Assembly: GCF_019226825.1 (NCBI RefSeq)
Contig: NZ_CP076642.1
Location: 1,178,001 to 1,242,000, forward strand
Direction: 5' to 3'
Source: Vibrio ostreae
Lineage (GTDB): Bacteria > Pseudomonadota > Gammaproteobacteria > Enterobacterales > Vibrionaceae
Length of the DNA stretch: 64,000 nt
A program made the position numbers and the translations under genes. The notes under the pieces are model-generated. The model saw nothing but the letters and a program-made list of their open reading frames with translations. It was not told where the DNA came from and did no database searches. Below are positions 1 through 8,460 of the stretch, piece by piece. Each line of letters opens with the position of its first letter. The first letter of the stretch is position 1.

Positions 1-792
1 GCGTACGTGGTGATACGCGGCAAAAAACTCCAGTTTGCGGACGGAAACTGGAAAGCCGGTATCCTGGTCGGTACTCTGTTTGCGTTGGAATATCTGTTTC
101 TGGGCGCAGCGCTGCATTATACCTCAGCGGCCCATTCGGTTATTTTTCTCTACACTTCGCCTATTTTTAGCGCCCTGATCCTGCATTTTCTCGTTGAGAG
201 TGAGCGGCTGAAAATTGTGCAGTGGGTAGGTATTCTGCTTGCCTTTTCCGGCATCGCGGTGGCATTTCTGTGGCACGGTGAAGAAGCAGCAGAGATGCAG
301 CCCAATATGCTGTGGGGCGATTTTCTCGCTCTGCTCGGCGGTGTGGCCTGGGGCCTGACCACGGTATTGATCCGCAGCTCGAAACTGGCCAATGTCTCTT
401 CCGAGCAAACGCTGTTGTACCAACTGGTGATGGGCGCGCTGATTTTGCTTGGCGCGGCAGCGTGGAGTGATCAGCTGGCGATTAATCCGACGCCGCTGGC
501 GCTGGCCAGTGTGACGTTCCAGACTTTGATTATCTCGTTCGGTGGTTTTCTGCTCTGGTTCTGGATGCTCAATACCTATATTGCCTCGCGTCTTGGTGTG
601 TTGTCGTTTATGACGCCGCTGTACGGTGTGGTGCTCGGGGCTTTGCTCCTGGGGGAGCGGATTGAAGCCGGGTTTTTGTATGGTTCGGCGATGGTGATTG
701 GCGGCATTGTACTGGTCAGCGGTCATGGCTGGATCAAGCAGTTGCTGACCAAGCGGCGTGCAGCGCTCAAGCCCAGCCTGAAAGCGGAATAA
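1..792 (+). CDS. EamA/DMT-family transporter, 5'-truncated by window edge
   Basis: Inner-membrane protein of the drug/metabolite transporter (EamA) superfamily, probably a small-metabolite exporter with unknown substrate. The reading frame is open to base 1, so the N-terminal part lies outside the window; the visible 263 codons contain about eight hydrophobic segments. The second EamA repeat is recognisable in the C-terminal half, with TPLYGVVLGALLLGERIEAG near residues 201-220, which is the typical penultimate-helix and loop signature. It ends in a basic cytoplasmic tail. A GC-rich hairpin follows the stop at once, so this is probably the last gene of its unit. The family is certain; the substrate cannot be read from sequence. 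Confidence 0.85.
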   Translation, partial: AYVVIRGKKLQFADGNWKAGILVGTLFALEYLFLGAALHYTSAAHSVIFLYTSPIFSALILHFLVESERLKIVQWVGILLAFSGIAVAFLWHGEEAAEMQPNMLWGDFLALLGGVAWGLTTVLIRSSKLANVSSEQTLLYQLVMGALILLGAAAWSDQLAINPTPLALASVTFQTLIISFGGFLLWFWMLNTYIASRLGVLSFMTPLYGVVLGALLLGERIEAGFLYGSAMVIGGIVLVSGHGWIKQLLTKRRAALKPSLKAE

Positions 793-796
793 AATA

Positions 797-828
797 CGGC
801 GGCGGATCGGATTCGGCCGCCGGTTTGT
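797..828 (+). terminator. Probable terminator after the EamA gene
   Basis: CGGCGGC at 797-803 pairs with GCCGCCG at 816-822 and is followed by a T/G-rich stretch (GTTTGTGTG). The stem is strong but the U-tract is imperfect. It sits five bases after the stop codon and between convergent genes. Confidence 0.5.
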
Positions 829-861
829 GTGTAACTCAAAGACATAACCAGTCTGAAACGA

Positions 862-1425
862 TTAAATCAAATGCAAATGCGGCCACAGTGTAAGCCATTT
901 CTTTTCCAGAATGCGACGCTGTACCACTTCCGGCTGACGGTTGCAGGGGTTAATCGCGATGGTCAGTGACCAGTTCTGACGCAGGCCGTACGGCGCGCAG
1001 AAGGTCAGGCGGCCATCGGTTTCGAGCCGCACACCGACGCAGGTCGGCACTTCCACCCATTGCGCAATGCCGTGCGCGGTGCTGCGATAAGGGGCATGAC
1101 CGTGCTTTTCGTGCATGCGTGCCTGATTACGCACTTCCCAGTTAATGTCCGGCATGACTGCGCAGAGACGGGCTTGCAGTGCTTCTTCTGTTTGCGGTGA
1201 AACATCACTGGGATCGAAATAGACCACATCCACATCATTGAGTGGCGTCATTTCGGGCTTGTGGTGCAGGTGATCCCAAATCGCGTTGCGCACAAAGCCG
1301 GCTCCCAAATACCAGTCAGGTAAATTGAGCGCTTGCACGGCCAGCAGACAGCGCATACGCAATGAATCATTGCGTAGCAGAGCTTCGGTTTGTCCCAGAT
1401 AAAGGTGTTCAATATCACTTGGCAT
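862..1425 (-). CDS. Nucleotidyltransferase family protein (DUF925 type)
   Basis: A 187-residue protein of the small bacterial nucleotidyltransferase-fold family often annotated DUF925. Seen in the sequence: an N-terminal helical part, then the motif GAGFVRN (about residues 42-48), which corresponds to the family's glycine-containing substrate loop, followed by NDVDVVYFD (about 63-71) with the paired acidic residues expected to bind metal. The C-terminal part contains a conserved-looking CAPYGL segment. Reaction and substrate are unknown for this family. It is a single gene, convergent with the upstream EamA gene. The ATG at 1425 is the only good start. Confidence 0.75.
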   Translation of the reverse strand: MPSDIEHLYLGQTEALLRNDSLRMRCLLAVQALNLPDWYLGAGFVRNAIWDHLHHKPEMTPLNDVDVVYFDPSDVSPQTEEALQARLCAVMPDINWEVRNQARMHEKHGHAPYRSTAHGIAQWVEVPTCVGVRLETDGRLTFCAPYGLRQNWSLTIAINPCNRQPEVVQRRILEKKWLTLWPHLHLI

Positions 1426-1544
1426 GTATTGCGGGTAATTATGTTAGTGACTGTTGATATTCAGTATAACGGTAATCTCGCATGATGGCAGGAGAATATG
1501 ATATCGGTTCAGTAAATCATCAAATTGATGCCTCAGCGCATACC

Positions 1545-1562
1545 AGCCCTCGTCGGAGGGCT
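1545..1562. terminator. Small hairpin between the nucleotidyltransferase and MFS genes
   Basis: AGCCCTC (1545-1551) pairs with GAGGGCT (1556-1562) around a four-base loop. It lies downstream of the MFS gene read on the minus strand, so it may end that transcript. There is no clear U-tract, so this is weak support for a terminator. Confidence 0.3.
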
Positions 1563-1610
1563 TGGTGCAATTCCTGTGAGTTTAGCTCCCTTCCCCTGAG
1601 TTTGGTGCCG

Positions 1611-2792
1611 TTACAGTGAGCGGGCCAGTTCGGGCTGGCGCTTATCAAAACGTTGGCTGAGACGGGTCAGCAGCAGGGCAACCGCGACCACAATCGCGCC
1701 CACCCAGGGTGTAGTCATCAGGCCGGATTGCTCCACTACCAGGCCACCGCCCCAGGCGCCAAGGGCAATGCCGATATTAAAGGCGGCGATATTGAGCCCT
1801 GAAGCGACATCGACCGCATTGGGAGTGTAGTGTTCGGCCAGCTTCACCACGTAGACCTGCAGTCCGGGCACATTACCAAAGGCGAACATACCCCAGATAA
1901 GCATGATGATCACCGCCGTCACCGGGTTGGGCGCGGCGAAGGTCAGTAATAGCAGCACCAGGCTCAGGCCGGTGAAAATCACACTCAGCGCCTGAGTCGG
2001 ACCGTGTTTGTCGGCCAGTTTGCCGCCCCAGATATTACCGAACGCCACCGATACGCCGTACACCAGCATCAGAATACTGATGGTGGATGTGGCAAAACCG
2101 GACACTTCATGCAGGATGGGGGCGATAAAGGTAAAGGCAGTGAAGGTGCCACCATAGCCGAGTGCAGTAATGGCAAACACCAGCAGCAGACGCGGCTGCA
2201 TTAGTACTTTGGCTTGCTCGGTCAGCGAGGTTTTAGCCGCTTGCGGCAGGGTTGACGGTACCAGCAGGGCGCTGCCGATCAGGGCGATAAGCCCCAAGAG
2301 CGCGACCGTTAAAAAGGTGGTCTGCCAGCCGAAATGCTGGCCGATGTAAGTGCCAAGCGGTACGCCGGTCACTAGTGCAACGGTCAGGCCGGTAAACATG
2401 ATGGCGATCGCGCTGGCGGCTTTCTCCCTTGCTACCAGGCCGGTCGCGATGGTTGAGCCGATGGAGAAGAACACACCGTGCGCCAGGCCAGTCAGAATAC
2501 GCGCCAGGATGAGCGTGCTGTAGCCCGGAGATTGCCAGGCGAGCAGGTTACCAGCGACAAACAGCGCCATGACGGAAAGCAACACGTGTTTTCGGTTCCA
2601 GTTGCCGGTTAAGGCGGTGAGTACCGGCGCGCCGATGGCGACGCCGAGCGCATACAGGCTGACCAGCAAACCGGCCGAGGGCAGAGAAACGTTGAGGTCT
2701 GCGGCCATGGTCGGCAGCAGGCCGACGATGACAAATTCAGTGGTGCCGATGGCAAACGCACTGAGGGTTAAGGCAAATAAAGCAATAGGCAT
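1611..2792 (-). CDS. MFS transporter (AraJ/YdhP-like exporter)
   Basis: A 12-helix major facilitator of 393 residues, similar in length and N-terminal signature to the AraJ / YdhP / chloramphenicol-resistance-like group of proton-driven exporters. MPIALFALTLSAFAIGTTEF at the start is characteristic of that group, as is RILTGLAHGVFFSIG in the motif-C region. A longer reading frame reaches 2849, but the ATG at 2792 is preceded by AGGA at proper spacing and begins exactly where family members begin. It is divergent from the LysR gene at 2955. The intergenic palindrome at 2915-2931 suggests LysR control. Substrate unknown; possibly sugars or toxic compounds. Confidence 0.85.
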   Translation of the reverse strand: MPIALFALTLSAFAIGTTEFVIVGLLPTMAADLNVSLPSAGLLVSLYALGVAIGAPVLTALTGNWNRKHVLLSVMALFVAGNLLAWQSPGYSTLILARILTGLAHGVFFSIGSTIATGLVAREKAASAIAIMFTGLTVALVTGVPLGTYIGQHFGWQTTFLTVALLGLIALIGSALLVPSTLPQAAKTSLTEQAKVLMQPRLLLVFAITALGYGGTFTAFTFIAPILHEVSGFATSTISILMLVYGVSVAFGNIWGGKLADKHGPTQALSVIFTGLSLVLLLLTFAAPNPVTAVIIMLIWGMFAFGNVPGLQVYVVKLAEHYTPNAVDVASGLNIAAFNIGIALGAWGGGLVVEQSGLMTTPWVGAIVVAVALLLTRLSQRFDKRQPELARSL

Positions 2793-2914
2793 AGCAATTT
2801 TCCTGTTGAAGTTCCGCTGCCGTTTAATGAGTGGAGATGTGTCCGGCAACGGGCTGACTGTGTTTAGATAGGCGCATTATTGATGAGCTTTTATTTGCTA
2901 AAAACGCTAGTATT

Positions 2915-2931
2915 GGCAAAATAATTTTGTC
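2915..2931. promoter_or_regulatory. Candidate LysR operator, copy 1
   Basis: GGCAAAA-TAA-TTTTGTC, a 7-3-7 inverted repeat, lies between the MFS gene and the LysR gene 24 bases before the LysR start. The same architecture (GACAAAA-N3-TTTTGTC) recurs at 3912-3928, before dkgB. The match between the two sites is seen directly; binding by the LysR protein is inferred. Confidence 0.5.
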
Positions 2932-2954
2932 ATTTATGTAAAAATGGAACGCCT

Positions 2955-3836
2955 ATGCTGACCCGTTCTGATGATCTGGAAATCTTACTGGCAGTGATCG
3001 ACAGCGGCAGTTTCTCCCAGGCGGCCGAAGTGCTGGATGTGCAGGTGGCCAAGGTATCACGTGCGGTGAGCCGGATTGAGCAGCAGCTCGGGATGACCAT
3101 CTTAAACCGCACCACGCGGCGCCTGGATTTGACTGAAGAAGGCCGTCGTTTTAGTGAAACCATCCGAGCGGGGCTACAGCAACTGCGCCAGGCGGAAGAA
3201 GAGGTGGTGTCGCGCGGTGAACTGCCGAAAGGCAAGCTGCGCGTCGATGCGGCCAGCCCGTTGATGCTTCATCAACTGGTGCCGCTGGTGCGTGAATTTC
3301 ACCAGGCCTATCCGGATATTGAGCTGGAACTGACCTCGAATGAAGGCTACGTTGACTTACTGGAAAAGCGCACCGATGTGGCGATCCGGATTGGCAAGCT
3401 CAATGATTCCACTTTGCATGCCCGGCCTTTGGGAAAAAGTCCGCTGTTTGTAGTCGCTGCGCCGGACTACCTTGCCCGACACGGCTTCCCGGCGACACCA
3501 TCTGAGCTGCAACAGCATGAAATTGTCGGCTTCACCAGCCCGCGTGCGCTGAATGTCTGGCCGCTGCAGGGCAGTGATTACGTTGAGCCGACCATTGCCT
3601 GCAGCAGTGGTGAAACCGTGCGCCAGTTAGTGCTGGCCGGCAATGGCATCGGTTGCCTGTCCGGCTTTATGATTCATGAAGACTTGGCCGCCGGCCGGTT
3701 GGTGACCCTGCTTGCTTCATATCGCCAACTCAATTCAGAGCGTGAGCTGGTGAATGCGGTGTATTACAAGTCCTCTAACGTCGCGCGTCGTATCTCTGCG
3801 TTTATCGATTTTATTCAGCCAAAATTCACCCTGTAG
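2955..3836 (+). CDS. LysR-family transcriptional regulator
   Basis: A 293-residue LysR-type regulator. The N-terminal winged helix-turn-helix is clear (about residues 6-64: LEILLAVIDSGSFSQAAEVL, then a recognition helix and NRTTRRLDLTEEG). The C-terminal periplasmic-binding-like effector domain starts near residue 91 (KLRVDAASPLMLHQLVPLV). It is close to the LysR subgroup that regulates divergent MFS exporters or quinone/aldehyde detoxification genes. It is transcribed away from the MFS exporter, and two matching palindromes flank it (2915-2931 and 3912-3928), so it may control the exporter, itself and dkgB. The inducer is unknown. Confidence 0.88.
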   Translation: MLTRSDDLEILLAVIDSGSFSQAAEVLDVQVAKVSRAVSRIEQQLGMTILNRTTRRLDLTEEGRRFSETIRAGLQQLRQAEEEVVSRGELPKGKLRVDAASPLMLHQLVPLVREFHQAYPDIELELTSNEGYVDLLEKRTDVAIRIGKLNDSTLHARPLGKSPLFVVAAPDYLARHGFPATPSELQQHEIVGFTSPRALNVWPLQGSDYVEPTIACSSGETVRQLVLAGNGIGCLSGFMIHEDLAAGRLVTLLASYRQLNSERELVNAVYYKSSNVARRISAFIDFIQPKFTL

Positions 3837-3911
3837 AGCGGATAGCGTGAGTTTGGCTTATGTCTGGCCGCGAGCCTGACAGCGGCAGGTGATATTAGTT
3901 TTTGCAAATTT

Positions 3912-3928
3912 GACAAAAAAGTTTTGTC
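3912..3928. promoter_or_regulatory. Candidate LysR operator, copy 2, upstream of dkgB
   Basis: GACAAAA-AAG-TTTTGTC, a perfect 7-bp inverted repeat with a 3-bp spacer, is nearly the same as the site at 2915-2931. It lies in the gap after the LysR gene and about 225 bases before dkgB. This suggests the LysR protein also controls dkgB or an unseen transcript. Confidence 0.45.
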
Positions 3929-4019
3929 TTTGCACCAGTTAATCTCTTTCGCTTCGGTTGTTAGCATGCTGACTGATTATCCGGCCTATGATGCGGTGTA
4001 ACACGGCCACTGATTAAGA

Positions 4020-4058
4020 GGTAAAGCGTGCCCGGTCATGTACGGGTCACGCTTTACC
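4020..4058. repeat. Long hairpin in the lysR-dkgB gap
   Basis: GGTAAAGCGTG (4020-4030) pairs perfectly with CACGCTTTACC (4048-4058). The stem continues with CCCG (4031-4034) against CGGG (4043-4046) past a one-base bulge. It is too long and lacks a U-tract for a textbook terminator, but may end the lysR transcript. The rest of the 317-base gap (3837-4153) holds the LysR-like palindrome and no gene I can support. Confidence 0.55.
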
Positions 4059-4153
4059 ATTAACGGATGACAGTTTATTGACTTACTCTTCATTAATCCA
4101 TGTTATATCAATGGATTAATGACATTGAACAACCACGATAAGGAGCGAACTCC

Positions 4154-4954
4154 ATGCAAATTCCTCAGCTTGGCGCAGGTACATTCCGTCTGAAAGGCGA
4201 TGAAGCGGTTCAGTCGGTTGCGATGGCACTTGAGGCGGGTTATCGCCACATTGATACCGCGCAGATTTACGGTAACGAGCAAGAAGTTGGCCAGGCGGTG
4301 AGTGCAAGTGGTATCGCGCGTGAAGCGCTGTTCATCACCACTAAAGTGTGGATGGATAAACTCTCAGACCAGCAGTTTTTGCCAAGCGTGAAACAGAGCC
4401 TGCAGGACTTAAACACCGACTATGTTGATCTGCTGCTGATTCACTGGCCGCTGGCGGATGACAGTGTCGCGATGGGTGATTACCTGCGCAGCCTGAAACA
4501 GGCGCAGGATCAGGGCCTGACCCGCCACATCGGCGTGTCGAACTTTACCGTGGCACAGATGAGACAGGCGATTGAGATCCTGGGCGAGGGCGTTTTGTAC
4601 ACCAACCAGGTGGAGGTCCATCCTTACCTGCAAAACAAGGCTGTGGTTGAGTTCTGCCGCGCGCACGACATCATAGTGACCGGTTATATGCCTTTTGCTT
4701 ACGGCGATGTGCTGAAAGATGATGTGATCGTTGAGATTGCCGAGCAGCATCAGGCGACACCGGCTCAGGTGGTTCTGGCCTGGATGGCAGCCAATCACTT
4801 TGTCACCATTCCGTCGTCAACCAAACGTACCAATATCGACAGCAACCTGGGCTACGTCAATGTCTCTCTCAGTGAGCAGGATATGGCGCGTATTGCGACT
4901 CTGGATCGCAACCATCGGCTGGCTAATCCGGACTTTGCTCCGCAGTGGGACTGA
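4154..4954 (+). CDS. dkgB: Aldo/keto reductase, 2,5-didehydrogluconate reductase B type
   Basis: NADPH-dependent cytosolic reductase of small aldehydes and keto-sugars (methylglyoxal, 2,5-diketo-D-gluconate), aldo/keto reductase family. The 266 residues match E. coli DkgB (267) in length and along the whole sequence as I recall it. The catalytic tetrad is visible: Asp34 and Tyr39 in DTAQIYGNE, Lys64 in TTKVW, His97 in LLIHWPL. The NADPH 2'-phosphate-binding SSTKRTN segment lies near residues 218-224. The ATG follows AAGGAGCG, an excellent ribosome-binding site. It is a single gene closed by a strong bidirectional terminator. Confidence 0.92.
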   Translation: MQIPQLGAGTFRLKGDEAVQSVAMALEAGYRHIDTAQIYGNEQEVGQAVSASGIAREALFITTKVWMDKLSDQQFLPSVKQSLQDLNTDYVDLLLIHWPLADDSVAMGDYLRSLKQAQDQGLTRHIGVSNFTVAQMRQAIEILGEGVLYTNQVEVHPYLQNKAVVEFCRAHDIIVTGYMPFAYGDVLKDDVIVEIAEQHQATPAQVVLAWMAANHFVTIPSSTKRTNIDSNLGYVNVSLSEQDMARIATLDRNHRLANPDFAPQWD

Positions 4955-5009
4955 TCCCGTCGCATGACTGCGGCACGGAGTTGTTAAGATAACCACGCTG
5001 ATTAAGATG

Positions 5010-5046
5010 AAAAGCCCCGGCCGTTGTATTGATGGCCGGGGCTTTT
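5010..5046. terminator. Bidirectional Rho-independent terminator
   Basis: AAAAGCCCCGGCC (5010-5022) pairs with GGCCGGGGCTTTT (5034-5046). The U-tract on each strand serves dkgB on the plus strand and the HAD/ABC operon on the minus strand. Confidence 0.9.
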
Positions 5047-5096
5047 ACTCGTGATAAGGGTCGCGCTATCTCAGGAACAGTGATAGCGACAGCAGC

Positions 5097-5762
5097 TTAA
5101 GCCTGACCCCAGCGCAGTACCTGCCAGTGCAGCTGACCAGCATGAGCCGCCAGACGCTGGCACGGATTCACCAGATAAGCGAAATCGGCGTGCTGGCACA
5201 GCGGTAAATCGTTAATCGAGTCGGTGAAAAAATGCACTTCATCAAGGTGTTGCGGGTGAGTAAGTAACCACTCCTCTAACCGGGCCACTTTACCCTCGCG
5301 ATAACTCGGTACGCCGACAATCTCGCTGCTGTAATGACCGTTGCTGACCGCCATATCAATACCGAGAGCATGAGGAATACCGACCTGTTTGGCCACGGCT
5401 TCGACCAGAAAACTGACAGAGGCCGAGATGATCAGCATGGTGGAATTGTGTGCTTTGAGCGTCGCTATCAGGTTACGCGCTTCATCAAACAGGCGCGGCA
5501 TGATACGGCGGTCGACACATTCATCCACCAGTGCATGCACCTGCTCAACCGGCAGGGCGGCGAGGGGCTGCATTACGTAGTCGAGATAGTCTTCCATATC
5601 CATTTCACCGCGCGCGTACAGTGACATCAGATAGCGATCCTGATTAAGAAATTCCGGGTCGGTGGCGATGCCTTTGTCGACCAGAAACTCGTTCCAGATC
5701 ATGGCGCAGTCGCCGTCGATTAAGGTGTCGTCCATATCGAACACGTACAGGGGTTGAGACAT
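5097..5762 (-). CDS. HAD-IB family phosphatase in organophosphorus-uptake operon
   Basis: Cytosolic haloacid dehalogenase-superfamily hydrolase (phosphoserine-phosphatase-like, class IB) of about 221 residues. Motif I is YVFDMDDTLIDGD, with nucleophile and general acid as the two catalytic Asp of DMDDT. Motif II is the Ser of IISAS; motif III/IV is Lys of YREGK and TDSINDLPL. It is the last gene of a six-gene operon encoding an ABC importer and an alkaline-phosphatase-fold phosphodiesterase, so it may remove phosphate from the imported or partly hydrolysed compound. The frame also allows GTG at 5771, overlapping the ATPase stop. I prefer ATG 5762, where the domain begins. It is not the PhnX phosphonatase: length and motif context fit SerB-like enzymes better. 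Confidence 0.8.
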   Translation of the reverse strand: MSQPLYVFDMDDTLIDGDCAMIWNEFLVDKGIATDPEFLNQDRYLMSLYARGEMDMEDYLDYVMQPLAALPVEQVHALVDECVDRRIMPRLFDEARNLIATLKAHNSTMLIISASVSFLVEAVAKQVGIPHALGIDMAVSNGHYSSEIVGVPSYREGKVARLEEWLLTHPQHLDEVHFFTDSINDLPLCQHADFAYLVNPCQRLAAHAGQLHWQVLRWGQA

Positions 5763-5763
5763 A

Positions 5764-6804
5764 TCAGGCACTCACAGGTTGTAGTTCATTGAGATTAAAA
5801 CGCAGCTCCAGCACACTGCCTGCAGGCAGTAAGCGCCCGGAAGAGCGGTTGAGCTGATCGACGGTCAGCTCGCAGTCATCCAGCGCGACCTGATAACGGA
5901 TCACGTTGCCCAGCAGTTGCTGACTTTTGAGAACGCCGCGCATCGGCGCAGAAATATGCGCGCCATCGCTATAGTGGCCCCCCGATTCTTGGCGGCCTGC
6001 TTCGGCCACATAAATCGACTCCGGACGTACTGCCACTTTATGCTCGCTATCGAGGGCAAACAGTTTTTTTGCCTGCGCAGCACTGAGCAGATTGTAATGC
6101 CCCATAAAACCGGCAACAAATTCATTGGCCGGCTGGGTATAAATTGTCTCCGGCGAGCCTTGCTGCACTATCTTACCCTGATGCATAAGGAAAATGCGAT
6201 CTGACATTGTCATCGCTTCTTCCTGATCGTGGGTGACGAAGATGGTGGTCAGGTTGAGCGCCTGCTGAATGTCGCGGATTTGCTGGCGCAGATGCTTACG
6301 GATTTTGGCATCCAGTGCTGACAGCGGTTCATCGAGCAGCAAAATACGCGGTTTGACCACCAGAGCGCGCGCCAGAGCAACGCGTTGGCGCTGGCCACCT
6401 GACAACTGATGCGGATAACACTGCTCTTTACCCTGCAGCGCGACCAGTTCGATAATCCGGCCGACTTGCTGTTCAATATGCGCTTTATTCGCACCTTGCA
6501 TCTTTAAACCAAAACCGATGTTGCCGGCCACGGTCATGTTGGGAAACAGGGCATAAGACTGAAATACCATACCAATGCCGCGCTGCTGGGGCGCACTGTG
6601 GGTAATATCCTCACCAGCGACCAAAATGCGGCCGCTGTCGACCGGGTTGAGCCCGGCCAGGCTGCGCAGCAGAGTGGATTTACCACAGCCGCTCGGACCG
6701 AGCAGGGTGATAAACTCGCCCTGACGGATATCAAAATCGATCGCCTCAAATACAGTGTTGTCACCAAAACGCTTGGTGAGCCGGGAGACAGAAACGTCAC
6801 TCAT
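5764..6804 (-). CDS. ABC transporter ATP-binding protein (PhnT/PotA-like)
   Basis: ATPase of a binding-protein-dependent importer, 346 residues, cytosolic face of the inner membrane. Walker A GPSGCGKST (about residues 36-44), Q-loop, ABC signature LSGGQRQRVALARAL (about 135-149), Walker B ILLLDEPLSALD and the H-loop THD are all present. A C-terminal TOBE-like domain (about 260-346) is typical of the PotA / FbpC / PhnT group. Its start overlaps the stop of the upstream permease by four bases (ATGA), so the two are translationally coupled. With the two permeases and the AfuA-type binding protein it makes a complete importer. Similar systems import 2-aminoethylphosphonate, but the substrate here is inferred. 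Confidence 0.88.
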   Translation of the reverse strand: MSDVSVSRLTKRFGDNTVFEAIDFDIRQGEFITLLGPSGCGKSTLLRSLAGLNPVDSGRILVAGEDITHSAPQQRGIGMVFQSYALFPNMTVAGNIGFGLKMQGANKAHIEQQVGRIIELVALQGKEQCYPHQLSGGQRQRVALARALVVKPRILLLDEPLSALDAKIRKHLRQQIRDIQQALNLTTIFVTHDQEEAMTMSDRIFLMHQGKIVQQGSPETIYTQPANEFVAGFMGHYNLLSAAQAKKLFALDSEHKVAVRPESIYVAEAGRQESGGHYSDGAHISAPMRGVLKSQQLLGNVIRYQVALDDCELTVDQLNRSSGRLLPAGSVLELRFNLNELQPVSA

Positions 6805-7583
6805 GATTTTGCTCCAATCCGGCTTGCCAGCCAGGTACAGATAAAGATAAACAGAAAGTAAGTCATTACTAACGCCGAGGTGAAATGACCGCTGGTCTGG
6901 CGCATGTTATAGAGATAAATCTGCAAGGTTTCATAGCGGGTGCCGGCCAGAATGTTGGCAAACACAAACTCCCCGAGCAGGAACGAAAACGACAGAAACA
7001 GCGCGGCCATTAATCCTTTGCGTAGGTTGGGCAGTACAATATGCCAGAAGGCTTGCAGCGTGCTCGCGCCGAGCAGGTGCGCGGCGTCCATCAGATCGCG
7101 CAGGTTAATGGCCGTAAAGCTGTTCGCTATCGCGCGGTACATGAACGGCAGCGCGATGGTGAAATAGGTGCCGATCAGAATCCACGGCGTGCGGACCATG
7201 GGGACGCTGCTGTCAGCGTACAGCTGCAGCAGGCCGACTGAAGAGACCACCGGCGGCACGGCAAACGGCAGCAGGATCAGCAGATTCATCAGCTTGTCGA
7301 GTTGGGGGAAATAGTAAAACACCACAAAGATCGCCGGCAGAATCAACACAGTGCTCAGTGCCAGCGCAGCCACGCACACCAGCAGTGATCGGCCGAACGC
7401 TTCGACAAAGCGTACATCACTGAGCAATTGGCGGTACCAGTCGAGGGTAAAGCCGTCCGGCAGAATGGTCGCCCCCCAGCGTGACGACAGTGAGTAAGCC
7501 AGCGTGGCGATGATCGGTACCAGCATCAGGGCGACGATGCCGTACACCACGCTTTTGTGATAAACGGAATTAGCGTGTTGCAT
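6801..7583 (-). CDS. ABC transporter permease (PhnV-like)
   Basis: Second inner-membrane permease of the importer, about 260 residues with six hydrophobic segments. The EAA-type cytoplasmic loop (DAAHLLGASTLQAFWHIVLP, about residues 166-185) contacts the ATPase. The frame extends to a TTG at 7598, but ATG 7583 has GGAG at good spacing. The gene overlaps the preceding permease by 14 bases and the following ATPase by four. The LPDGFTLDWYRQLL segment after the first helix is typical of PotC/FbpB-type subunits. The partner is the permease at 7570-8460. Confidence 0.85.
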   Translation of the reverse strand: MQHANSVYHKSVVYGIVALMLVPIIATLAYSLSSRWGATILPDGFTLDWYRQLLSDVRFVEAFGRSLLVCVAALALSTVLILPAIFVVFYYFPQLDKLMNLLILLPFAVPPVVSSVGLLQLYADSSVPMVRTPWILIGTYFTIALPFMYRAIANSFTAINLRDLMDAAHLLGASTLQAFWHIVLPNLRKGLMAALFLSFSFLLGEFVFANILAGTRYETLQIYLYNMRQTSGHFTSALVMTYFLFIFICTWLASRIGAKS

Positions 7584-8460
7584 GATAGCTCCGGGCAATC
7601 AGCCATTGGTTAATCAGGGTAATAGCCGCCAGAAGTGCCATCAGCAGTACTGAAATGGCTGCCGCCAGATTCGGCTCGAGAAACAGATCGCCGGATACCA
7701 GGCTGGCGATGCGGATGGTGATCAGGTTGTAGTTACCGGAGGTGAGGGCATACACACTGGCATACGCGCCCATGGCATTAGCAATCAGAATGATCAGGGT
7801 GCCGAGCAGAGCTGGTGACAGCACCGGCAGGGCAATGTGCGCCCAGTAGCGCCAGCTACGCGCGCCAAGCAGCGCTGCTGCGGCTTGCCAGTCATCGTTC
7901 AGCGCATCGAAGGCGGGATAGAGCAGCAGTACCGCGAGCGGGATCTGGAAATAGATGTAGATCGCCAGCAGGCCCCACTGACCATACAGATTAAAGTCAT
8001 CAATCAGGCCGTATTGTTTGAGCAGCAGAGTCAGCGCGCCATTGGTGCCGAGGATGATGATGAAGGCAAACGCCAGCGGCACACCGGCGAAGTTACTGCT
8101 CATGTTGGTAAAGGCAATCACCGCATCGCGCAGTCGCCCTGGAACACGGCGCAGCGAACTGACCAGCAGAGCCGCAGTGGCAAGCCCGGCCAGGCCCGAC
8201 CACAATGCCAGCCACAGGCTGTTGCTAAAGCCTTGCAGGATAAAACCGGAGCTGAATATTTCGCGATAGTTATCCAGTGACCACTGTTCATCCACCTGAA
8301 AGCTGTTGACCATGACCCACAGCATAGGAGCGAGCTGAAACAGATAGAAAAACAGCGCAAACGGCGACAGCCAGGCCAGTGGCATAAAGCGCTGCCAGCT
8401 GCGGTGTGGGTTGCTTGCGGCAGGTTGAGTGGTCGTTTGGCTTAAAGTGGAACTGCTCAT
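7570..8460 (-). CDS. ABC transporter permease (PhnU-like)
   Basis: First permease of the importer, about 296 residues. A polar N-terminus rich in Ser/Thr/Gln precedes six transmembrane segments starting near residue 25, and an EAA loop (AAALLGARSWRYWAHIALPVL) lies near residues 193-213. ATG 8460 overlaps the stop of the upstream phosphodiesterase as ATGA, which fixes the start; the longer frame to 8484 is therefore rejected. It forms the membrane channel together with the following permease. Confidence 0.85.
   Translation of the reverse strand: MSSSTLSQTTTQPAASNPHRSWQRFMPLAWLSPFALFFYLFQLAPMLWVMVNSFQVDEQWSLDNYREIFSSGFILQGFSNSLWLALWSGLAGLATAALLVSSLRRVPGRLRDAVIAFTNMSSNFAGVPLAFAFIIILGTNGALTLLLKQYGLIDDFNLYGQWGLLAIYIYFQIPLAVLLLYPAFDALNDDWQAAAALLGARSWRYWAHIALPVLSPALLGTLIILIANAMGAYASVYALTSGNYNLITIRIASLVSGDLFLEPNLAAAISVLLMALLAAITLINQWLIARSYHATR

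Noticed and set aside
124..726. Minus-strand open frame of 200 codons opposite the first EamA gene
   Set aside because: Composition (Gln/Arg/His-rich) is typical of a GC-biased antisense frame. The plus-strand frame is a clear membrane protein.
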